NCBI GenBank assembly: GCA_963815775.1
Contig: CAWFIB010000024.1
Span: 1 to 64,000 of the forward strand
Reading direction: 5' to 3'
From: CAVVDY01 sp963815775
GTDB taxonomy: Bacteria > Acidobacteriota > Terriglobia > Terriglobales > Acidobacteriaceae
Length of the DNA stretch: 64,000 nucleotides
The notes beneath the pieces were generated by a model that was not told the DNA's origin, ran no database searches, and saw only the letters and a list, made by a program, of their open reading frames with translations. Of this stretch, positions 59,098 through 64,000 are shown piece by piece (position 1 is the first letter of the stretch; the number at the start of each line of letters is the position of its first letter). A program made the position numbers and the translations under genes.

Positions 59098-60148
59098 ATG
59101 GCGGAAGGCACGACAGTGCGTCTCACGGAGATGGTCAAGGCTGCGGGTTGAGCCAGCAAGCTAAGTCCGGCGGTGCTGGACTCGGTGCTTGGGAAATTAG
59201 CCCGGCAACATGACCCCAACGTGCTCATCGGCTTCGACACAGCCGACGACGCGGGCGTGTATCAACTCACGCCTGAGTTGGCCATCGTGCAGACGGCCGA
59301 CTTCTTCACTCCCATCGTCGATGACCCCTATGTTTTTGGGCAGATTGCCGCCACCAACGCGCTTGAGCGACATCTACGCCATGGGCGGCAAGCCCATCAG
59401 CGCACTCGCGCTGGTCTGCTTCCCCGAGGACGGCGATCCGAACATCCTGGAGCGGATGCTGGCGGGCGGCCTGTCGAAGATGGTCGAGGCCAACTGCACC
59501 GTCATCGGCGGGCACAGTATCCGCGATCCCGAGATCAAGCTGGGCTATTCGGTGACCGGGACGGTTCACCCGCAACGCATTCTGGCCAACAGCGCCGCCC
59601 GCGCGGGCGACAAGCTGGTCGTCACCAAGGCCATCGGCACAGGCGTAATTTCAACCGCGATCAAACGGCAGGAAGCTCAGTTCGCCTGGATCCGTGGCGC
59701 CGTTCGCTCCATGATTGCGCTCAACAAGAAAGCGGCTGAGATTGTCACCAGCGGCTTCGAAGTTCACGCCATGACCGACGTCACCGGCTTCGGGCTGATC
59801 GGGCATGCGCGCGAGTTGGCGCGCGGCTCGGGTGTCAGCCTGCGCCTCTTCGCGTCAAAGGTGCCGCTGCTGGAAGGCGCTCTGGAGTGCGTGCGCGGCG
59901 GCTATATTCCCGGAGGCCTCAAGTCGAACCGTGGCTTCGCCGAAGGTTGCGTCGAGTACGCCGGCGACGTGCCCGAAGAGCTGCGCACCTTACTCTACGA
60001 TCCGCAAACCGCTGGAGGCCTGCTGGTCTCCATCGCTGCTTCTGATAGCGACCGCCTGGTCGATCAGCTTCGCGAAGCCGGCATCGCCGCCGAAGTCATC
60101 GGCGAAGTGCTGGAGAAGCAGGTGCCGCTGATCGCAGTGGAACCGTAG
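59098..60148 (+). CDS. selD: Selenide, water dikinase with in-frame UGA (selenocysteine), one-base frame break
   Basis: The frame begins MAEGTTVRLTEMVKAAG, then TGA at 59149-59151, then ASKLSPAVLDSVLGKL; the UGA falls exactly where SelD has its catalytic Cys or Sec (GCxxK). The P-loop-like LIGFDTADDAGVYQL and TADFFTPIVDDPYVFGQIAA follow. One extra G near 59365 shifts the frame; reading on gives TNALSDIYAMGGKPISALAL and DVTGFGLIGHARELARGSG to the stop at 60148. About 349 residues, normal. It makes selenophosphate from selenide and ATP, the donor for Sec-tRNA. selA, selB and selC are not in the window. Confidence 0.9.
59152..59179 (+). promoter_or_regulatory. SECIS-like hairpin after the selD UGA
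   Basis: CCAGCA (59153-59158) and TGCTGG (59174-59179) form a perfect 6-bp stem with a 15-base apical region containing GUCCGG, starting one base after the UGA. Bacterial SECIS elements lie immediately downstream of the Sec codon and present G and U in the loop, so position and form fit. Confidence 0.65.
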
Positions 60149-60180
60149 CGGTTGGGTTCGTCGCCCGGAGCCAGGGAAGC

Positions 60181-60495
60181 TCAAGCCGGGACTGCCTCAC
60201 GCGGTAAGGAAGTTTCAAGCCTGGCCAGCCTCTCGTCGATCTTCGCCAGAGAGGCTTCCAGTTGCCCCTGGGGAGCCTGGCTGCAAAAGACCGGGTTGTT
60301 GACCCACCAGTCCATTCCCATTTCCTTGGCTTTGTCGACTGAGCAGATCACCAGCCGAATCTGGATGGAAAGCAACTCGATGTCCACGAGCTTGATCTTG
60401 ATATCGCCGGCGATCACCACGCCTTTATCGAGCACCCGCTCGAGGACATCCGACAGGGTGGAACTCTGCAATGCGTGCGTAACCGGTTGGGGCAT
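60181..60495 (-). CDS. gvpJ: Gas vesicle protein, GvpA/GvpJ family
   Basis: 104 residues. The GvpA-family core reads TLSDVLERVLDKGVVIAGDI, KIKLVDIELLSIQIRLVICS and VDKAKEMGMDWWVNNPVF. The Trp-rich WWVNNP extension and longer C-terminal coiled segment (LEASLAKIDERLARLETSL) point to a GvpJ-type minor protein rather than the main wall protein. Last gene of the leftward gas-vesicle operon as seen here, 33 bases from the convergent selD end. Confidence 0.82.
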   Translation of the reverse strand: MPQPVTHALQSSTLSDVLERVLDKGVVIAGDIKIKLVDIELLSIQIRLVICSVDKAKEMGMDWWVNNPVFCSQAPQGQLEASLAKIDERLARLETSLPREAVPA

Positions 60496-60510
60496 GATGC
60501 AACTCCTCTG

Positions 60511-60885
60511 TTAGAACAGCGTTCCCAAGGGGCCCAGATCGAGGTTCAAGTCCTGTTCTCCAAGTCCGAACTCCTGGCGCAGCCTGTCAATCTCTTCCGC
60601 CTGGCGCATCAACGTCAAGCCCAGTTTCTCGATCTGATCCTGGCTGAGGGAGCCGGCATCGATCCGCCGCAGCGCCTGGCGCTCCAACAATTCGTGCAGC
60701 AGCTTGACCACGGTAAGGACCAGTTGCCCGAGGCCGTTTTTCACGTGCTCCGGATCCAGTTCCAGACGGACACGGCATGGAGCTGCGGAGCTCGGGCGCG
60801 GCTGAATTCTGTCCCCCTGTTGCATCACCAGGGCAAAGTCCCTAATCGATGTAGACTCAACCTGAATAGTCCCAGCCGGCTCCAT
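60511..60885 (-). CDS. gvpK: Gas vesicle protein GvpK
   Basis: 124 residues. LELDPEHVKNGLGQLVLTVV, KLLHELLERQALRRIDAGSL and EEIDRLRQEFGLGEQDLNLD match GvpK throughout. GvpK is a minor accessory protein needed for vesicle formation. The start overlaps the upstream gvpA-family gene by 29 bases; the first 35 residues are not conserved, so an internal start is possible. Confidence 0.9.
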   Translation of the reverse strand: MEPAGTIQVESTSIRDFALVMQQGDRIQPRPSSAAPCRVRLELDPEHVKNGLGQLVLTVVKLLHELLERQALRRIDAGSLSQDQIEKLGLTLMRQAEEIDRLRQEFGLGEQDLNLDLGPLGTLF

Positions 60886-61162
60886 GGCTCCTCCGCTTTC
60901 CGATGTCGATGGACAATCCGGCCGCCGGCTGCCCGTTGTGCAGGCTGGCGCGTGCGGTCTCGATCGAGGTCAATACCAGTTGCAGGCCCAGATACAGCAG
61001 GTCCACCCCGGCCACCGAAATGGTGACTTCTCCGGCGACCACAACGCCCTTGTTGAGCACGCGATCGAGAATCTCGCACACCGAAACGCGCTCGCTCTCC
61101 TCGAACTGACGAAGCTCAGGCGCTAAACGGTCGTGGCCGACAATGGCTTCAGGCTGTCGCAC
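60857..61162 (-). CDS. Gas vesicle protein, GvpA/J/M/S family
   Basis: 101 residues. The core SVCEILDRVLNKGVVVAGEV with TISVAGVDLLYLGLQLVLTS and IETARASL is the GvpA-family fold; the VSVCEILDRVLNKGVV start and SIETAR end resemble GvpM/GvpS-type minor proteins. It overlaps the ArsA-like gene by 14 bases upstream and gvpK by 29 bases downstream, so translation is coupled. A clear major GvpA is not yet visible and may lie further right. Confidence 0.8.
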   Translation of the reverse strand: MRQPEAIVGHDRLAPELRQFEESERVSVCEILDRVLNKGVVVAGEVTISVAGVDLLYLGLQLVLTSIETARASLHNGQPAAGLSIDIGKRRSHGAGWDYSG

Positions 61163-63101
61163 AGGCAGTCAGCTCCTGTCCGGCGGACTGGTAAAGGCTC
61201 CTTCCCAGACTTTCCAATTGCTCCAGCCCGCCGATGTCCGGCCGCCGGTAAACCTGGATATGCTGCTTGTCCGGGAAGACCTTCAGAAACTCCTTCGCCA
61301 CCGCCGATTCCCGCCGGCGCAGGCCCACGCACAAGCGGCAATCGCAGGGCGGGGTCAGCAGATTCAGGAATACCAGTGGAACAGCGATGCCCATTCTGCC
61401 GCACGCCGGCGCCAGGTCTTTGGTCTCTTCCAGTGCCATTCGGGTAGGAATGCTGACCACGTAAAGGGCGGAGGCGGCGGGATTCCGAAGCAGTTCGCGA
61501 AGTTTTTTCAGGTTCCTGGAGATTCCCACCAATTCCTGGGCGAATCCCGGCAGGTGCAGAATGTGTTCGTACTTGAGAAAGAGGCTGAAGAAAGCTTTGA
61601 GCCACTGGTCAATAAGGTCGGGCAACTCCAGCAACCGGATCAAGTGGCCGGTGGAGGCGCAATCCAGGATGAACAGGTCATAGCTGTCCTGCGCCATAAA
61701 ATCCAGGATGCGGGTCAGCGCCATCACCTCGTCCAGTCCGGGCGGCGCAAGGTCCAACATGCGCTCCAGAACCACGCGGTCGAAGGTCAGGTCGAAGCCG
61801 CGGGAGACCGACTCCAGAAAGTGTTCCAGGTCCTCGGCATAGCGGGATTTCAGCTTTTCAAACTCCGCCGGTGCGTCGATTTCCATGGCCCATAGGCCGG
61901 GAAGCAGTAGCTTGGGCCGAGGGCCAATCTGAGTTTGCAGGCAGGCGGAAAGCGAGTGAGCCGGATCGGCGGAGAACAGCAGCACCCGTTTCTCGGGGAA
62001 GTCGCGCGCCATGCGCAGGGCGGTAACGCAGGAGAGAGTTGTTTTGCCCACGCCACCCTTTCCGGCAAAGAGGATAAACTGCATCCGCGCCGAAGGCGGC
62101 GGGGCCGGGTCCAGGACGACCGGATCGCGGAAGATCGTGCTGCGGTTTGCAATCGCCTGCTGGCCATCGATCGGCTGCGCATGATCCCAGAATTCCGTGA
62201 GCAGCCGTTCTCCCCGCACCTCCTCCGCCATCAGTCCCACGCCCCACACCGGGCACAAGGCTTCGAGACTGCTCAGCAGACGCTGAATCTGGAGTCGCTC
62301 GGTCGCTCCAGCGGCCGCACAAGTGAGGCAATCGCACTCCAGGTGGAGCTGATTCACGACCATGTCCGCTACCGGCATCTTGCGGTCCCGTAGCTCCTGG
62401 ACCAGGGCCAGCGTCTCGCAGATGCTGAGCGGCTCGGCAATGGCTACCGGAACGAATTGGGTGCGCTGTGGATCGTGCAACAGCTTCTCGGTCAACCGGA
62501 GCGTGGACTTCCACCGCATTGCGAACAGATCGAGGCGGTCCGGTCCCTCGTCCCGGCTGAACACCCGCCGCATGTAGCGTCGCTTGGCCAGCAATACTTC
62601 CAGCATGCCCAGCCAACGGCGGATCAATTCGGGCATGGCCAGCAGCCGCAGGGTATGGCCGCTGGGCGCCGTATCCACCACGATGCAGTCGTATTGGCGA
62701 GACTCGACCCAGCCGGAGATTTCAAACAGGGCCATCAACTCGTCCAGGCCGGGCAGTGACAGGCTCAGAAACCGGTTGATGTCCTCGTCATCAAGGAAGG
62801 TTCCGGCAGCGGCAATCTCGCCCAAAATGCCGCCATTCTGCTCGCGGAACTTCGTCAGACATTGCTGGGCATCCAGCTCGAGCACGTTCAGGTTGCCGGG
62901 AGGCACGTATCCGGCCAGACTGTCGCGCACCGAATGGGCCGGGTCGGTGGAAACCAGCAGCAGGGAACGCTCCGGCGCCTGGGCGGAAAGACGCAGGGCG
63001 GCGGCCGTGGCGCAGGTGGTCTTGCCCACTCCGCCCTTGCCGCCGAAAAGCAGCAGCCGGAGGTCCTGTTTATCAAAAAACGATGGCCTGGCACGGCTCA
63101 T
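61149..63101 (-). CDS. Tandem ArsA/Get3-like ATPase in the gas vesicle operon
   Basis: 650 residues with two complete ArsA-type halves. Half 1: deviant Walker A LLLFGGKGGVGKTTCATAAA near residue 20, DTAPSGHTLRLLAMPELIRR, and a CDCLTC pair. Half 2: FILFAGKGGVGKTTLSCVTA near residue 345, DCASTGHLIRLLELPDLIDQ and CDCRLCVGLRRRE, like the CxxC of Get3. Fused double-domain ATPases of this kind include the arsenite pump subunit ArsA and tail-anchor chaperones. No arsB or arsenic gene is near, and both ends overlap gvp genes (ATGA with gvpG), so a role in vesicle protein assembly is likelier. Confidence 0.88.
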   Translation of the reverse strand: MSRARPSFFDKQDLRLLLFGGKGGVGKTTCATAAALRLSAQAPERSLLLVSTDPAHSVRDSLAGYVPPGNLNVLELDAQQCLTKFREQNGGILGEIAAAGTFLDDEDINRFLSLSLPGLDELMALFEISGWVESRQYDCIVVDTAPSGHTLRLLAMPELIRRWLGMLEVLLAKRRYMRRVFSRDEGPDRLDLFAMRWKSTLRLTEKLLHDPQRTQFVPVAIAEPLSICETLALVQELRDRKMPVADMVVNQLHLECDCLTCAAAGATERLQIQRLLSSLEALCPVWGVGLMAEEVRGERLLTEFWDHAQPIDGQQAIANRSTIFRDPVVLDPAPPPSARMQFILFAGKGGVGKTTLSCVTALRMARDFPEKRVLLFSADPAHSLSACLQTQIGPRPKLLLPGLWAMEIDAPAEFEKLKSRYAEDLEHFLESVSRGFDLTFDRVVLERMLDLAPPGLDEVMALTRILDFMAQDSYDLFILDCASTGHLIRLLELPDLIDQWLKAFFSLFLKYEHILHLPGFAQELVGISRNLKKLRELLRNPAASALYVVSIPTRMALEETKDLAPACGRMGIAVPLVFLNLLTPPCDCRLCVGLRRRESAVAKEFLKVFPDKQHIQVYRRPDIGGLEQLESLGRSLYQSAGQELTACATA

Positions 63102-63421
63102 ACGGGTCGCCCACCCGGCAAGGTTGCGGCAGGCTCCGGCGCAGTCTGGTCGGATTCCTGGGCTTCGCCGGATTCCTCGTTCTCCTCCGCCAACCGGCTT
63201 TCAATGGCCTCCAGCCTGTCCAGCAGGACCTTCTCCCCGGCCTCGAATTCCGCTTCGCTGATCCGCCCGGTTTCCAGTTGCATGTAAAGTATCCGCAACT
63301 GCTCGGTAATCGACTTGGCCTCGCCCGCCAGCTCGTCCTGGGCGATCTTGCCGATCTCCCGGAACACCCACAGAATGCTGTGGACCGGAAACAAAAGAAT
63401 GTCATCCACCAACAGCATCAC
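63098..63421 (-). CDS. gvpG: Gas vesicle protein GvpG
   Basis: 107 residues. LLVDDILLFPVHSILWVFRE, IGKIAQDELAGEAKSITEQL and RILYMQLETGRISEAEFEAG, then EKVLLDRLEAIESRLAEEN, are the GvpG signature with its predicted coiled coil. The C-terminus is acidic and Pro-rich. GvpG is a small accessory protein that binds GvpF/L-type partners. It overlaps both neighbours by 4 bases. Confidence 0.92.
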   Translation of the reverse strand: MMLLVDDILLFPVHSILWVFREIGKIAQDELAGEAKSITEQLRILYMQLETGRISEAEFEAGEKVLLDRLEAIESRLAEENEESGEAQESDQTAPEPAATLPGGRPV

Positions 63422-64000
63422 TGCTCCAAATCGAGTTCCACGAAGTTATGCGGCGCCCACGGTCCGCTGTAGTCGAAGGAGAAGTTGTTGTCGAAGAACT
63501 TGGCCGCGGTAAACACGCCGGCGGAAAACTCCTCTTGCGCGTCGCGCTTCACCAGGCAGGCAAGGTTGATGACCTCATGCTCGTTGCGGCACGGGTTGGC
63601 TTTGAATTCCACGCACAGCGGGGCAAGCACGTGCTCCACCCTGGCGGTATGGTTCTCCCGGTCCTCATTGAGCAGGCGGTCGAACATCCGGCCCAGCTCG
63701 ATCTTTTCTTCCTGGGAGAATTCATGGCGCGCGCTCATCAGGCGGTCGCGCACCAGGCGCAACTCGGTATGGGTGTTGACGAAGTATTCGAAGATATTGG
63801 GCACGTCCCAGGTGACGCGCAACCCCATCTCCACCTTGCCGGCCACCCTCGCCAGCTGCTCCTCGAAGGCGCGCCGGTTCTGGGCCAGGATTTTGCGGAT
63901 GGCTTGCGGATTGTCGGCAATGGTGCCGAAGGCCATGGGCAGCGGAGTGGTGTCCTCGACCAGGCGCTTGAGCACCGCGTAGTGGGCTTTTAGGTGGGCG
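63418..64000 (-). CDS. Gas vesicle protein GvpF/GvpL family, N-terminus beyond the window
   Basis: About 194 C-terminal residues are present; the frame continues past the right edge (AHLKAHYAVLKRLVEDTTPL). The family motif TPLPMAFGTIADNPQAIRKI is the usual centre, followed by VAGKVEMGLRVTWDVPNIFE, a coiled region and VFTAAKFFDNNFSFDYSGPW then APHNFVELDLEQ at the end, the conserved GvpF/L C-terminus. It is thought to cap or nucleate GvpA assembly. The full protein would be about 250 residues or more. Confidence 0.9.
   Translation of the reverse strand, partial: AHLKAHYAVLKRLVEDTTPLPMAFGTIADNPQAIRKILAQNRRAFEEQLARVAGKVEMGLRVTWDVPNIFEYFVNTHTELRLVRDRLMSARHEFSQEEKIELGRMFDRLLNEDRENHTARVEHVLAPLCVEFKANPCRNEHEVINLACLVKRDAQEEFSAGVFTAAKFFDNNFSFDYSGPWAPHNFVELDLEQ

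Noticed and set aside
59362..59370. Programmed frameshift in selD
   Set aside because: No slippery heptamer or in-frame stop like the prfB site; similar single-base breaks occur in several neighbouring genes.
61149..63101. Arsenite efflux ATPase ArsA
   Set aside because: The double-domain layout fits, but there is no arsB, arsD, arsR or arsC, and the gene overlaps gas vesicle genes at both ends.

Overview
The window is about 60% GC and looks like chromosomal DNA of a soil or freshwater Acidobacteriota (Terriglobia/Koribacter-like). The assignment rests on gene style, not on a marker gene: winged-helix plus TPR one-component regulators, several PEP-CTERM secreted proteins, two sedolisin (S53) peptidases (one with a C-terminal tail that reads VACGGGGS), kelch and fibronectin-like secreted proteins, and an aerobic benzoyl-CoA (box) cluster. 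No rRNA, tRNA, CRISPR array, transposase or phage gene was recognised.

Layout. 1-5.1 kb: the 5' part of lon under a perfect HspR-type HAIR operator, a secreted orphan, and a MarR-ClC channel operon with a perfect palindromic operator. 5.2-11.8 kb: a cyanophycinase-like S51 peptidase, a tight purB / enoyl-CoA hydratase / M23-like / thioesterase operon, and hutH. 11.9-24 kb: secreted S53 and kelch proteins sharing an intergenic motif, kdsD with a RodZ-like gene, a GAF-GGDEF diguanylate cyclase, two cell-envelope proteins and a winged-helix/TPR regulator. 24-30.2 kb: a tandem PEP-CTERM array whose members each follow a conserved hairpin leader, with decayed or chimeric copies at its end. 30.3-34.9 kb: electron-transfer flavoprotein genes etfB, etfA and ETF-quinone oxidoreductase, with two small membrane proteins between etfB and etfA. 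35-40 kb: two convergent secreted-protein genes broken by frameshifts. 40.5-49.5 kb: FmdB-like protein, HtrA-like protease, TPR protein, gpmI, a MazEF-type module, eno and a second S53 peptidase.

49.6-58.7 kb is the metabolic accessory region. It holds a HigBA-type module flanked by a duplicated flavodoxin 3' end, then flavodoxin, BoxR, BoxC, a phosphoribosyltransferase plus SLOG-like pair, BoxB and an FprA-like ferredoxin/flavodoxin-NADP reductase. BoxC and BoxB would open benzoyl-CoA aerobically. BoxA is absent here, so the flavodoxin and reductase may supply electrons. 59.1-60.1 kb is selD with an in-frame UGA at the catalytic Cys/Sec position followed by a SECIS-like hairpin. 60.2-64 kb is a leftward gas-vesicle operon (gvpF/L, gvpG, a tandem ArsA/Get3-like ATPase, gvpA/J/M-type, gvpK, gvpJ-type) that continues beyond the window.

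The least explained parts are the PRTase-SLOG pair inside the box cluster, the double ArsA/Get3 ATPase in the gas-vesicle operon, and the leader-associated PEP-CTERM array. Single-base frame breaks are concentrated between 36 and 60 kb and affect genes expected to be functional (selD, the NADP reductase), so assembly error must be excluded before calling them pseudogenes.
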